From: Nitrospira sp.
GTDB lineage: Bacteria; Nitrospirota; Nitrospiria; Nitrospirales; Nitrospiraceae
Length of the DNA stretch: 54,998 nucleotides
Assembly (NCBI GenBank): GCA_016873455.1
Contig: VGXE01000011.1
Coordinates: 1-54,998 of the forward strand
Reading direction: 5' to 3'
Notes under the pieces: model-generated
What the model was told of the DNA's origin: nothing
Database searches by the model: none
The model's input: the letters and a program-made list of their open reading frames with translations, nothing else
Program-made: the position numbers and the translations under genes
In this document: positions 25,665-34,048 of the stretch, piece after piece
Position numbering within the stretch: position 1 is the stretch's first letter
Layout: every line of letters begins with the position of its first letter

Positions 25665-27074
25665 ATGAGCAGCCCCGCTAACTCCTCGGGCATGCTGTCG
25701 GGCCCGCCGGTCTCCCGTTGGTTGGGGTTTTTCCCCGAGTTCAAAACAGACAGTCTGGGCTACCTGTTGCGCTGCCGCGAATACGGCGACGTGGCGAAGC
25801 TGCCCATGGGAACCCTCGCCGCATGGCTGCTGCGCGAACACGATCCCGCCATGTATCTGCTCAACAATCCGGCCGATGTCCGACATGTGCTGGTCGTCAA
25901 CCAAGATAATTACACAAAAGCCCCGATTCCCCCGGTGGAAGCTCGCGTATTTGGGCGAGGCGTCTTGCATACGGAGGGGGCCCTTCATCATCGGCAACGG
26001 CGCATCTTCCTGCCGTATTTCCATGGAGACCATGTCTCGTCCTATGCCGGCCTCATCACGGACATGACCGTCGAGGTGACCGATTCGTGGCAAGACGGCA
26101 CCACCATCGATATCGGACACGCCATGACGCAGATCACGCTTTCCGTGATTTGGCGCCTCCTGTTCGGACAGGACATTGGAACCGACGCCCGGACGGTGAC
26201 AGAGGCCATCACAACGGGGCAGCATCTCATTAAGCTCCAATACGACTCGGTGTTCGCTCGCCTGATGCCCCTCTGGATTCCCACCAGGCTGCATCGAGAA
26301 TTTTCCGGCGGCCATCGCCGCCTGGAATCGATCATCCGCCGCCTCATCCGTGCCCGGCGTTCGGCGCCGACACAGAGTCAGGATGTCCTCTCCCTCTTGC
26401 TCGCCGCGACTGACCCGGAGGGGAAGCCGCTCAGCGAAGACGAAATTCGTGATGAACTCGTCACCTTCCTGTTGGCGGGTCACGAAACCACCGCGAACGC
26501 CCTGACATGGGTGTGGTGTCTGCTGGCGCAATCCCCTGCCGTGCGTGCGCGGCTTGGACAAGAGCTCCACGCAGTGTTGAACGGCCGCCTCCCGACGAAC
26601 GCCGACGTCCCCCACTTGCGGTACACAAAGATGATTTGGGAGGAAACGCTGCGTCTCTATCCACCGGCGTGGCTGCTTCATACCCGTGTGAGCCGCGCCG
26701 ATGACACGCTCCCGTCCGGAGCGCACCTGCCGTCCGGCGCGAGAGTGTTCATCAGCCCGTGGAGCCTGCACCGAAACCCGCAGTGGTTTCCTGATGCCGA
26801 CCGATTCGACCCGGAACGTTTCTCGCCGGAAGCCGTCGTGCACCGGCCGGCGTTCAGTTACTTGCCGTTCGGCGGCGGCGGCCGCCGTTGCCTCGGAGAA
26901 TCGTTTGCCGAATTGGAGGGCATCCTGATCATGGCGACCGTGGCGTCGAAGATTCATCTTGAATTGGCGGACGAACAGCCTGTCCTTCCAGATCCACTGA
27001 TGACGTTGCGGCCGAGACATCCCATGCAGATGACGGTCTCGCGCATCGATGCGCATCATCCCTCTTCGGCATAA
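25665..27074 (+). CDS. Cytochrome P450
   Basis: A 469-residue haem-thiolate monooxygenase without a membrane anchor. All core motifs are present: I-helix AGHETTANALTW (oxygen-activating AGxET), K-helix EETLRLYPP (ExxR), the PERF-like FDPERF and the haem loop FGGGGRRCLGE with the thiolate Cys409. The pattern is closest to CYP4/CYP102-like bacterial P450s acting on lipids or terpenes, but substrate is unknown. No ferredoxin reductase partner is adjacent; the 2Fe-2S proteins near 2.4 and 4.0 kb are the only redox proteins in view. Confidence 0.93.
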   Translation: MSSPANSSGMLSGPPVSRWLGFFPEFKTDSLGYLLRCREYGDVAKLPMGTLAAWLLREHDPAMYLLNNPADVRHVLVVNQDNYTKAPIPPVEARVFGRGVLHTEGALHHRQRRIFLPYFHGDHVSSYAGLITDMTVEVTDSWQDGTTIDIGHAMTQITLSVIWRLLFGQDIGTDARTVTEAITTGQHLIKLQYDSVFARLMPLWIPTRLHREFSGGHRRLESIIRRLIRARRSAPTQSQDVLSLLLAATDPEGKPLSEDEIRDELVTFLLAGHETTANALTWVWCLLAQSPAVRARLGQELHAVLNGRLPTNADVPHLRYTKMIWEETLRLYPPAWLLHTRVSRADDTLPSGAHLPSGARVFISPWSLHRNPQWFPDADRFDPERFSPEAVVHRPAFSYLPFGGGGRRCLGESFAELEGILIMATVASKIHLELADEQPVLPDPLMTLRPRHPMQMTVSRIDAHHPSSA

Positions 27075-27183
27075 GCCGAACAGATCCTGGAGAGCCCCTT
27101 GTCTTTTTCATCCGTGTTCCGTATGAACGAGAATGCGGAAACCAGATGAGAGGCCACGTCACCACATTTCAGGAGCCTACGTG

Positions 27184-27489
27184 ATGAAGATGTTAATGAT
27201 CGTGTTCCGCGAGTCAATCGCGCAACAGATCCATGCACTGTTGAAAACGCACGGAGTGACGGCCTTTACCGAACTCCAGAACGTGTCCGGTCGGGGCGAA
27301 ACAGGCCCAACACTGCATTTTTCTCTGTCGGCGGGGGCCAACCGTGTGATCCTTGCCGCCATTCCTGAACAACTGGCCTACCAAGTGATAGAAGGACTCA
27401 CCCGCTATCGGAACGAACAGGTTCAGCAACAGGGAGAGGACGCGTTCCCCCTGCACGTCTTCGTCCTCCCCTGCGAGCAAGTGATCTAA
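27184..27489 (+). CDS. PII-like small regulatory protein
   Basis: A 101-residue protein with a ferredoxin-like alpha/beta pattern resembling PII (GlnB-like) proteins: MLMIVFRESIAQQIHALLKTHGVTAFTELQNVSGRG, then a beta-rich half ending in FVLPCEQVI. The conserved T-loop tyrosine and the B-loop of true GlnB are not visible, so a nitrogen role is not supported; PII-like proteins near transporters or in metal tolerance are alternatives. Start 27184 with CAGGAG upstream. It follows the P450 gene by 110 bp. Confidence 0.6.
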   Translation: MKMLMIVFRESIAQQIHALLKTHGVTAFTELQNVSGRGETGPTLHFSLSAGANRVILAAIPEQLAYQVIEGLTRYRNEQVQQQGEDAFPLHVFVLPCEQVI

Positions 27490-27538
27490 CGAATGGAGGG
27501 GGGATTACTTCAGTGGGAAGGAGGTCACCGGCGCGGGC

Positions 27539-27796
27539 TTACAGATCATATACCTCGCTTCTGTGCCCAACCGTCAGGACGAGAACAACCACTTCGTTCT
27601 TCCTCACCTTGTACAGAATGCGCCAGTCGCCGACGCGGTAGGACCAACGATCGCTGAGGAGTCCCGTCAAACGCTTGCCTAATTCAGGATTCTGCGAAAG
27701 TCTGCCGATCGCCTTGCCGACACGATCCTTGACCGCCTTGTCGAGCTTGCCAATGCGACGCGCGGCTTCCTCCGTGTAGAGGATGCGATACGTCAT
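27539..27796 (-). CDS. RelE/ParE-family toxin
   Basis: An 85-residue protein of the RelE superfamily (MTYRILYTEEAARRIGKLDKAVKDRVGKAI, then WSYRVGDWRILYKVRKNEVVVLVLTVGHRSEVYDL in blocks). The C-terminal basic and aromatic residues match mRNA-cleaving RelE toxins. It follows the antitoxin gene with a four-base ATGA overlap, the usual order for the RelB/Phd-RelE type. Likely cleaves ribosome-bound mRNA when released. Confidence 0.9.
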   Translation of the reverse strand: MTYRILYTEEAARRIGKLDKAVKDRVGKAIGRLSQNPELGKRLTGLLSDRWSYRVGDWRILYKVRKNEVVVLVLTVGHRSEVYDL

Positions 27797-28041
27797 TTGA
27801 AAATGTCTTCGTGGGTGACCAGCCTCACCGCCCGCTCATCTTCTTCCGCTTTCAACAGAGAGAGCATGAGCTTTTTATCCGCCAGAATTTCGAGCGTCTC
27901 CAGCTCTTCCGGGGACAGCAAGACGGCCGAAGCGGCGCCGTTCCTCGTGATAATCACCCGTCCTCGTTTTTTCTTTTGAAGTGACGCGACCATCTTAGGC
28001 AAATGCGCCCGCACGTATGAAACCGATGCAATCTTGGTCAT
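27793..28041 (-). CDS. Phd/YefM-type antitoxin
   Basis: An 82-residue partner of the RelE-like toxin. The N-terminal half (VSYVRAHLPKMVASLQKKKRGRVIITRNGAASAVLLSPEELETLE) is the Phd/YefM DNA-binding and dimerisation domain; the C-terminal acidic helix (LLKAEEDERAVRL) would wrap the toxin. Autoregulation through the upstream region is expected for this family. The Met at 28041 is preferred over the one at 28056 by comparison with family length. Confidence 0.88.
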   Translation of the reverse strand: MTKIASVSYVRAHLPKMVASLQKKKRGRVIITRNGAASAVLLSPEELETLEILADKKLMLSLLKAEEDERAVRLVTHEDIFK

Positions 28042-28245
28042 GATGTGTGCCTCCAACCACAGTGTACAACATTTCGTACACCCCTACCAGTGAGGTGTTG
28101 ATCTAGATTCTCTGCCAACCGCGCAGGAGATGATACATATTCTTGGCTTGGTCCCAGACTGATGCATTTTGCGGTGAACTGGAACACCGACGATCAGATC
28201 TCTGTCTTCAGAACCTGGTTGGTCGTGATAAGCATGATGAACCGT

Positions 28246-28320
28246 CACTGTGGTACCATTCCCGTTGTTGAAGGGGATGCCCGGCTCAATGGGATGGTGA
28301 TGGGACGCGATGTCGTCCTG
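28246..28320 (+). pseudogene. Possible CBS-domain remnant
   Basis: In one plus-strand frame the peptide HCGTIPVVEGDARLNGMV followed by MGRDVV reads like the second half of a CBS domain, but neither a complete domain nor a supported start is present and the frame continues into unrelated sequence. The surrounding 28057-28381 stretch otherwise holds no gene. It may be the wreck of a CBS gene upstream of the cupin gene. Confidence 0.35.
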
Positions 28321-28381
28321 TCGCTTTCCAGATCGCGGGACATGGGCTGTCATCGATTCAACAACACCTGCTCATGGGGGT

Positions 28382-28837
28382 ATGACGATGAACATAACTT
28401 TCTCAGTCCTCTTCATTCTGATCGTGCTTCAGACGACCGTCCCCGTGCATGCAGAGCCACAAGATTTCACCGTGACCACAGTGATGAAGAGTTCGACGAC
28501 GATCAGTGGCCAGAAGATCGAATATCCCAAGACCGATAAGGCAGAAATGGCCTCGGTCCTGGTCGAAATCCAACCGGGGAAGGAGAACGGCCGCCACATG
28601 CATGCCGTCCCCACCTACGTCCATGTCCTTGAGGGGACCATGACGGTGGAATTTGAAGATGGCACTCGACAGACATTTACCGCTGGGAGCGGGTTTCTGG
28701 AAGTTGTGAACACCGTGCATCGTGCAAAGAATTTAGGCGAGGTGCCGTTGAGATTATTGGTGGTCTTCGTAGGTGAAGAGGGAAAGCCACATCTTATCCG
28801 ACCCCAACAACATCAGGCATCAGACTCGACACCATGA
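28382..28837 (+). CDS. Secreted cupin-domain protein
   Basis: A 151-residue protein with a signal peptide (residues 3-22, TFSVLFILIVLQTTVPVHA). The single cupin domain shows the first motif GRHMHAVPTYVHVLEG (His ligands and Glu) and the second GSGFLEVVNTVHRAKNLGEVPL. Periplasmic location is predicted. Many such small cupins are of unknown function. Two in-frame starts (28382 and 28388) are possible; a ribosome-like GGGGG lies just upstream. Confidence 0.85.
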   Translation: MTMNITFSVLFILIVLQTTVPVHAEPQDFTVTTVMKSSTTISGQKIEYPKTDKAEMASVLVEIQPGKENGRHMHAVPTYVHVLEGTMTVEFEDGTRQTFTAGSGFLEVVNTVHRAKNLGEVPLRLLVVFVGEEGKPHLIRPQQHQASDSTP

Positions 28838-28864
28838 TTCCAGTATCTGTGTCTGAACCAGGTT

Positions 28865-29245
28865 GTGACCGCGTTCACGGCGAGCATGTCGCACGGGAGG
28901 GAAATGCACGCAGAGCTAAGACAAGCCTACGACCGGGAGATGCTGGCAGCAGTAGAGCACTACTCCGGCAATAACCTCGACAAGGCGTTTGGTCACCTGG
29001 AGCGCGCGCATATCCTGGGGCAGTCCTTCGCATTCGCGCATGCGAGAGCACACTGGTGGATGCTGAAGGTCGGCTGGAAACGCCGAGACCCGATCGAGAT
29101 ACGCGGTCAAGTGGCGAGAGTTCTCGGTGCGCTGCTCTTTTCACGAATTTGGGTGCCGTTGGGGAATACCGGCGGTGCGCATGTTCATCCGTTTCGGTCC
29201 ATGCCCATACCTGAAGAGTTTCGTGCCTTGCTGAAGAGACGATGA
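28865..29245 (+). CDS. DUF3703-family protein
   Basis: A 126-residue protein resembling DUF3703: helical repeats containing AFGHLERAHILGQSFAFAHARAHWWMLKVGWKRRD, then IWVPLGNTGGAHVHPFRSMPIPEEF. These proteins often sit near metal-resistance genes or in accessory regions and have no known role. The GTG at 28865 gives the longest frame; the ATG at 28886 (MSHGREMHAELR) is an equally good start. It follows the cupin gene by 27 bp. Confidence 0.75.
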   Translation: MTAFTASMSHGREMHAELRQAYDREMLAAVEHYSGNNLDKAFGHLERAHILGQSFAFAHARAHWWMLKVGWKRRDPIEIRGQVARVLGALLFSRIWVPLGNTGGAHVHPFRSMPIPEEFRALLKRR

Positions 29246-29329
29246 CAGAGGTGGGTTTGGGTTAAGGACTGCTATCGGCCAGGAGCGGACATTCGGCAGC
29301 GCGGGCGCACCGCCATAAAGCGGCCTCAG

Positions 29330-29362
29330 CCCTGTCGCATCCGGTTGAACGAAGGGTTAGGC
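29330..29362 (-). other. attC-like 5' half-site
   Basis: On the minus strand the stop codon of the next gene is followed after one base by GCCTAAC (29362-29356), a five-base spacer and GTTCAACCGG. This is the classic R''-spacer-L'' half of an integron attC site. A matching 3' half (L', then GTTRRRY) is not found in the next 120 bases, so the site is incomplete. Confidence 0.4.
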
Positions 29363-29363
29363 G

Positions 29364-29993
29364 TCATCGCCGACTGCGGAGCCAAAGGTACGCCGTGATA
29401 AGAGCAACGGGGAGCGCCACGAAAGGCAGTATGAGCGCACCCCACCATACTGCGAACATCTGCCAGGAAGTCGTGTCCTTGGGGAATAGGGACAGCCGAA
29501 TGGCGGGCTTCAAGACAGCCAGTTCTGGCGCAGGTTGAAGGATTGCGACCCTCAGCTTGTATTCGCCCGGCGGTACATTGACCTCTCCAATGCGGCGCCA
29601 GACCTCAAGGTTTGAGAATCCACTCGCATCGTTCGTCGTTAGCCGTGAGCCAGCCACGTTGCCTTGGGTGTTCGGAATCGAGAGGCTCCATTCGACCTCG
29701 ATCGGGACTCCCTTGCCGCAGCTTGGCCCCGACCCACACAGGCCCATCTCCCCAACGAGTGCCGTGACCCGTTCGTGTGCAATGCTGCCGCGAGTAAATT
29801 CAAAAGAGAGCTCGTATGGTTGGGGAACACGCAGTTGAACGGATCTCTCCATCGAGCCTGGCGCGGTGAGCTCGATCGGCGCCAGCAGCGGCGACTCCGA
29901 GACCCAACCAGACCAATACCAGAACCCTATGGCCCCAACCGTGACGGTCATGAACAGATTCTTTGGCAGGGACCGTCGAAAGTGGGGGTTCAT
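29364..29993 (-). CDS. Membrane protein in a cassette-like setting
   Basis: A 209-residue protein with an N-terminal helix (about residues 13-30, LFMTVTVGAIGFWYW), a periplasmic beta-rich domain with two Cys pairs possible (GLCGSGPSCGKG), and a C-terminal helix (about 180-203, WWGALILPFVALPVALITAYLW). Function unknown. The ORF begins three bases after GTTAGGC (30003-29997, minus strand) and ends one base before GCCTAAC, as in integron gene cassettes. The flanks also carry widespread environmental repeat-like sequence, so foreign origin is likely. Confidence 0.65.
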   Translation of the reverse strand: MNPHFRRSLPKNLFMTVTVGAIGFWYWSGWVSESPLLAPIELTAPGSMERSVQLRVPQPYELSFEFTRGSIAHERVTALVGEMGLCGSGPSCGKGVPIEVEWSLSIPNTQGNVAGSRLTTNDASGFSNLEVWRRIGEVNVPPGEYKLRVAILQPAPELAVLKPAIRLSLFPKDTTSWQMFAVWWGALILPFVALPVALITAYLWLRSRR

Positions 29994-30381
29994 GATGCCT
30001 AACTATGTTTAGGTCGATCCGCATAAGAACCGGATCTGCCATTCTCTGTCCGTATAACGCGCCACTAGTTGTGAATCATACGCCAGGCTCGACGCCTGTC
30101 CAATGAATCGGGGCTATTTGACCATTTATCACGGGGTCGTCTGCGGATCGGCGTAAGCTCGCCTTCTGATAGCGGTCAGTCGTGGATGTCTGCTTTGGGT
30201 CGAAAGCTGACACCAAGTGCGAGGTCTCGCCTGAGCTACTAGAACTGATACTGGTGCGACTACGAAGTGGATGGCTGGCGTGGGGCGAACACATTCCTAT
30301 CCAAAGAACTCTGCCTAGGCTGGACGTCCTATCTCACCGCTTTACAGTTCACGTTTCACCTTTCACGCGTCACGTCTCCTA
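29994..30381. other. Gene-free repeat-like stretch
   Basis: No credible gene. Around 30186-30216 the words TGTCTGCTTTGGGTCG and AAAGCTGACA resemble a dispersed sequence seen in many environmental genomes, whose spurious translations read like AFDPKQTS; a related word (AGCGGACATTCGGCAG) lies at 29286-29301. A GTGAAACG-type repeat follows at 30347-30377. Confidence 0.45.
30347..30377. repeat. TTCACGTTTCACC-type direct repeat
   Basis: Three imperfect copies of TTCACG/TTTCAC in tandem just downstream of the small CxxC gene on the other strand. Reverse complement of the GTGAAACG repeat at 5971-5998. Confidence 0.45.
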
Positions 30382-30591
30382 TCACTCCCCGCTCCCCGCC
30401 ATGTCGTCGATCAGGGGGCGATTGATATCGGTGCAGCCCATGCAGATGAGGTCAAACAGTTCCTCGTGGTTGGCGACGAAGTTCTTGGCATCCACGAGTT
30501 TTTCGCCCATGACCAGGGAATGGCAGGTGTCGCAGAGCATCATCAGGCCGCGTGAGACCCCCACGGTTTTTCTTCCCGTACTTCCAGCCAT
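30382..30591 (-). CDS. Small CxxC-motif protein, second of a pair
   Basis: A 69-residue protein. It carries CDTC near residue 20 and CMGC near residue 50, two knuckles suited to one zinc or an iron-sulfur centre. The intervening part is helical (EKLVDAKNFVANHEELFDLI). No named family recognised. It begins five bases after the stop of another small CxxC protein on the same strand, so the two probably act together. Confidence 0.6.
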   Translation of the reverse strand: MAGSTGRKTVGVSRGLMMLCDTCHSLVMGEKLVDAKNFVANHEELFDLICMGCTDINRPLIDDMAGSGE

Positions 30592-30596
30592 ATCGA

Positions 30597-30791
30597 TTAG
30601 ACCGATCCTTTCTGCAGGGCCATGAGAAAATCTTCCGTTTCAAGATCGATCCCGCACTGCCCGCACTCATAGGGACGATCATCCTGCGGCACGGCTAAGG
30701 GCGTCCGCTCCACCCTCCCTTGGCAGACATGATAGAACTTCCCCCTGGCATGTTCATCGTCCAAGGGATCGCTTTCGTAAATCAGTACCAT
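30597..30791 (-). CDS. Small zinc-ribbon-like protein, first of a pair
   Basis: A 64-residue protein starting MVLIYESDPLDDEH. It has Cys residues at HVCQG and a CGQCG knuckle (YECGQCGIDLETEDFL), a rubredoxin-like half pattern. The upstream longer frame runs antisense-free but overlaps the ABC transporter gene, so the ATG at 30791 is chosen. Five bases separate it from the next small CxxC gene; the exporter gene ends 76 bp upstream on the same strand. Confidence 0.6.
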   Translation of the reverse strand: MVLIYESDPLDDEHARGKFYHVCQGRVERTPLAVPQDDRPYECGQCGIDLETEDFLMALQKGSV

Positions 30792-30867
30792 GGTGCACCA
30801 ATTGTTCCCGTTCCTGCGTATGAGTATAGCGAGCCTTGATTCGGAGCCGCAACCTATGGCCCTGGGA

Positions 30868-32649
30868 CTAGACTTGGAACTGCGCCTCATAGAGACCAGC
30901 ATACACGCCGCCACGAGGGAGCAGCTCCTCATGCCGGCCCTCCTCAACCAGCCGGCCTCCATCGATGACCAGAATGCGATCGACGTCATGCAGGGTGGAC
31001 AAGCGATGCGCGATGATGAATGTCGTACGCCCCTTGGTCAGTTCCGTCACGGCATCACGGATTTCGAGTTCCGTTTCCGTGTCGATATTGGAGGTCGCTT
31101 CGTCGAACACCACGATGGAGGGATCTTTCAGGAGCACTCGCGCGATCGAGACGCGTTGTTTTTGACCCACCGACAATTTGACTCCCCGCTCGCCGATCCA
31201 GGTCTCGTATCCTTCCGGCAGGGCTGCGACGAAGTCGTGTGCCCTCGCGGCGCGCGCGGCCCGTTCGATCTGTTCTTGCCCGGCCTCGAGATCACCATAG
31301 AGGATATTGTCTCGCACGGTTCCGTTGAACAAAAACGGCTCCTGCTGGACGAACCCGATCTGTTTCCGAACATAGGCGAGCGGCAGATCACGCAGATCAC
31401 ATCCATCGATCGAGATGGCTCCCTCCGTCACATCATAGAAGCGCATGAGCAGCTTGAGCAATGTGCTCTTCCCTGCTCCGCTCGGTCCCACCAAGGCCAC
31501 ATGCTCGCCGGCTGCGATGGAGACGGACAGATTCTTGATGACCGGCACGTCTGGTCGGTAGTGGAAGGCCACTTGCTCGAAGCGAACGGCTCCCAGCCCA
31601 CGATGCGGCGGGGGAACCACGCCTGGCCGGTCGGCCACGTCGGGAATCGCGTCCAGCACCTCGAACACCCGCTCGCTGGCCGCCAGCGCATGTTGCAGCA
31701 TGTGATTGACGGAATGAATCTGATTAATCGGCACATAGAAGAGGGCCAGATAGGACAGAAAGAGCACCAGCTCTCCCAGTGTCAGCCGGCCGTCCAGCAC
31801 TTCCCCGGCGCCGTACCAAAGAATCAAGACGGTTCCGAGGCTGCCGAGCAAGATCATCCCCGGTGAATAGACCGACCACAGGAACATCGCCTTGAGATTC
31901 GAATCGCTGTAACTACGGCTTAATCGATCGAACCGGGCTTGTTCATGGGACTGGCGCATGAATCCCATCGTCTCCCTGATGCCTGACAGCGAATCTTGCA
32001 GGTACCCGTTGAGTTCGGCGGAATGCTTTCGGATCTGATGGTAGTAGCCATGCACGGTCGAGGTAAACCAACTCGCGGAGATCATCAACACAGGAATGGG
32101 GAGAAGTGAGAGGGCCGCCAATTTCCAGTTCAGGATGAACAGCATGACGGTAATCCCGATCAGCGTCAGGGACGCCGTGATCGCGCCTTCGAGGCCGTCG
32201 ATAAAGATGCGCTCGACATGTTCCGTGTCGTTCGTCACGCGCGACATGATCTCGCCGGTCGAACGATTCTCGAAGTAGCTGAGGGACAATCGTTGCAGGG
32301 CGGAGAAGATCTCCCGCCGCAAATCATGCACCACCGTCTGCTCCAGCCGATTGTTGAGCCGAATTCTGAACGAGGCGAACAGATTTTTCAGGAAATAGGC
32401 CCCGACCAACAGGCCCATGATCCAGGGAAGCAGGGCCAGGTTCTTGGCCTGAATCACATCGTCGATGATGAGCTTGATAACCCAGGGAGGCACCAGCTCC
32501 ATTGCCGTTGCGCAGGCCGCACAGAGCAGCGTGGTGACGGCAAGCCCGCGATGGGGCCGGAGATAGCGCAAGACACGATACAGCGGTTTCACGAGAGGTC
32601 TACGAATGATGTCGGAGGTCAGATGACGCTCGACGGCTCTTTCTGCCAA
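30868..32649 (-). CDS. MsbA-like ABC exporter (fused permease and ATPase)
   Basis: A 593-residue half-transporter. The membrane domain (about residues 25-320) has six helices with the coupling segment ENRSTGEIMSRVTNDTE, and the nucleotide-binding domain (about 345-590) has Walker A GPSGAGKST, the Q-loop, signature LSVGQKQR (Gly at position three is Val-Gly, slightly variant), Walker B VVFDEATSNID and the switch His (IIAHRLST). It forms a homodimer exporting lipids or drugs. Its start overlaps the deformylase gene by 31 bases, so the two are co-transcribed. Confidence 0.93.
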   Translation of the reverse strand: MAERAVERHLTSDIIRRPLVKPLYRVLRYLRPHRGLAVTTLLCAACATAMELVPPWVIKLIIDDVIQAKNLALLPWIMGLLVGAYFLKNLFASFRIRLNNRLEQTVVHDLRREIFSALQRLSLSYFENRSTGEIMSRVTNDTEHVERIFIDGLEGAITASLTLIGITVMLFILNWKLAALSLLPIPVLMISASWFTSTVHGYYHQIRKHSAELNGYLQDSLSGIRETMGFMRQSHEQARFDRLSRSYSDSNLKAMFLWSVYSPGMILLGSLGTVLILWYGAGEVLDGRLTLGELVLFLSYLALFYVPINQIHSVNHMLQHALAASERVFEVLDAIPDVADRPGVVPPPHRGLGAVRFEQVAFHYRPDVPVIKNLSVSIAAGEHVALVGPSGAGKSTLLKLLMRFYDVTEGAISIDGCDLRDLPLAYVRKQIGFVQQEPFLFNGTVRDNILYGDLEAGQEQIERAARAARAHDFVAALPEGYETWIGERGVKLSVGQKQRVSIARVLLKDPSIVVFDEATSNIDTETELEIRDAVTELTKGRTTFIIAHRLSTLHDVDRILVIDGGRLVEEGRHEELLPRGGVYAGLYEAQFQV

Positions 32650-33143
32650 TACTGCTGGAATTCATGCAGCTGCGTCAGGGTGGACATGTCGGTCATGCGA
32701 TCGAGAAAGACCTTCCCGATGAGGTGATCCAGTTCGTGCTGAATGCAGACGGCAAACAGGTCGGTGGCTTCGAAGTCGAGCGCCTTGCCCTTTCGGTCGA
32801 GCCCCTTCACCCGCACCACCGAGGGCCTGGTAACCCTCCCCCGTAATCCGTCGACACTGAGACAGCCCTCCCAGTTTTCGACCTGTTCCGGGCCGTAATA
32901 GACGATCGAGGGATTGATGAGTACGGTTTCGGGAAAGCCGTCTTCACCCTTGCAGCCCATCACCACCAACTGAAGCGAACGGGACACTTGCGGAGCCGCC
33001 AGGCCGATACCCGGCTCGTCGTACATGACCTCAAACATCTCATCGATCAGGCCCTGGATATCCGACGACCGAATCTCGCGCGGATCGATTGGGGCCGCGA
33101 CCTTGCGCAGAATCGGATTACCGAGCTTGGCGATCTTCAACAT
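32619..33143 (-). CDS. def: Peptide deformylase
   Basis: A 174-residue metalloenzyme removing the formyl group from new proteins. The three motifs are complete: GIGLAAPQV, EGCLS (metal Cys) and QHELDHLIG (metal His, catalytic Glu, metal His). The ATG at 33143 (MLKIAKLGNP) is the usual family start; the extension to 33149 is not needed. The 3' end overlaps the ABC exporter gene. Confidence 0.96.
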   Translation of the reverse strand: MLKIAKLGNPILRKVAAPIDPREIRSSDIQGLIDEMFEVMYDEPGIGLAAPQVSRSLQLVVMGCKGEDGFPETVLINPSIVYYGPEQVENWEGCLSVDGLRGRVTRPSVVRVKGLDRKGKALDFEATDLFAVCIQHELDHLIGKVFLDRMTDMSTLTQLHEFQQYWQKEPSSVI

Positions 33144-33247
33144 AACCACTGACCCGAATCAATTGTGGATCCGCTTCACAGGGACGAGATAGTCCTAACA
33201 CAGGCTTCTGACGGGCCGCAACTCCGATTCCGTGGTGCGCATGCCCC

Positions 33248-34048
33248 TCACGATTTTCGTTTAGGCCGCGGCGGCTCCGGGATCTCGAACACATCTTTAT
33301 AGTCATTCCACCATTCGACCCACTCACTGACCCAGGCCGAACGATCCTGCTTCGTCGAGGCATCCCAATCGTGAAATTCCGTTTCATGGCGCGTCAAAAC
33401 CCACAGCGAATGGACGGCCGACAAGGCGACAAATCGCTCCTCATCGGTCACAAGGGCAATGAGGACGGGAATGACCGATTTCTGCCGCACATACCGGGCC
33501 TCAAACGCCGCGGCCTTTCGAATGGAGGCATTGCCATCGGTTGCCATCACCTGGATCGCGTCAGGTGTTCGTGACGGGTCAAGACGTATCGCGACGCGCA
33601 GGGCATGTTCCCGCACACGGGGAATCTCATTTATATCTTTGGCCGTGGCGACGAGAGCCGGCACCGCCGACAGGGCTTTGATCATCGAAATGGTCTCGAT
33701 GGCATTGTATCGGATACGTGGGCTCGGCATGGCCAGGGCCTTGATCAACGCCGGGACCGACGGTTCACCGAGATGCACAAACTCTCCCATGGCCCAAAAT
33801 TCCTGCTTGCCCTCCAACAAGGGCAGGAGCGCCTCGGCACGGGCCAGCTCCTCAGGACTCAGCGGATTCGTATTCGGAGGAACAGACACATCGGGTGACT
33901 CTTGGCTGGCCGGCGGCGCGTCGTAGGGCACCTGAGCCAACTGGACAGGCGGCAGCATGTCAGCCAGAGCCCAACAGAAGCCCTCCACCGCCATGGTCAA
34001 TAGCCATAAGACGGCCACAAGCGTGTATCGCGTCAACGGGATAGTCAT
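33248..34048 (-). CDS. Secreted/anchored HEAT-repeat protein
   Basis: A 266-residue protein. Residues 1-28 (PLTRYTLVAVLWLLTMAVEGFCWA) form a signal peptide or anchor. After a Pro-rich linker, residues 65-230 hold about four HEAT-like repeats (EPSVPALIKALAMPSPRIRYNAIETI; ALSAVPALVATAKD; RVREHALRVAIRL; NASIRKAAAFEARYV). The C-terminal WVSEWVEWWNDYKDVFEIPEPPRPKRK is acidic-aromatic then basic. HEAT arrays bind proteins; partner unknown. GAGAGGCACCTG precedes the chosen ATG. Confidence 0.75.
   Translation of the reverse strand: MTIPLTRYTLVAVLWLLTMAVEGFCWALADMLPPVQLAQVPYDAPPASQESPDVSVPPNTNPLSPEELARAEALLPLLEGKQEFWAMGEFVHLGEPSVPALIKALAMPSPRIRYNAIETISMIKALSAVPALVATAKDINEIPRVREHALRVAIRLDPSRTPDAIQVMATDGNASIRKAAAFEARYVRQKSVIPVLIALVTDEERFVALSAVHSLWVLTRHETEFHDWDASTKQDRSAWVSEWVEWWNDYKDVFEIPEPPRPKRKS

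Noticed and set aside
25647-27059. 470-codon open frame antisense to the P450 gene
   Set aside because: It mirrors the P450 frame almost end to end, in a GC-rich gene; its translation shows no family features, while the plus frame has all P450 motifs.
28084-28353. 89-codon minus-strand ORF upstream of the antitoxin
   Set aside because: No ribosome site or similarity; the opposite strand carries the CBS-like remnant.
30076-30294. 72-codon minus-strand ORF reading SAFDPKQTS
   Set aside because: Matches a familiar spurious translation of a dispersed repeat rather than a gene.
30790-31866. 358-codon frame antisense to the ABC exporter
   Set aside because: Shadow of the ATPase domain; His/Gln-rich translation with no domain.
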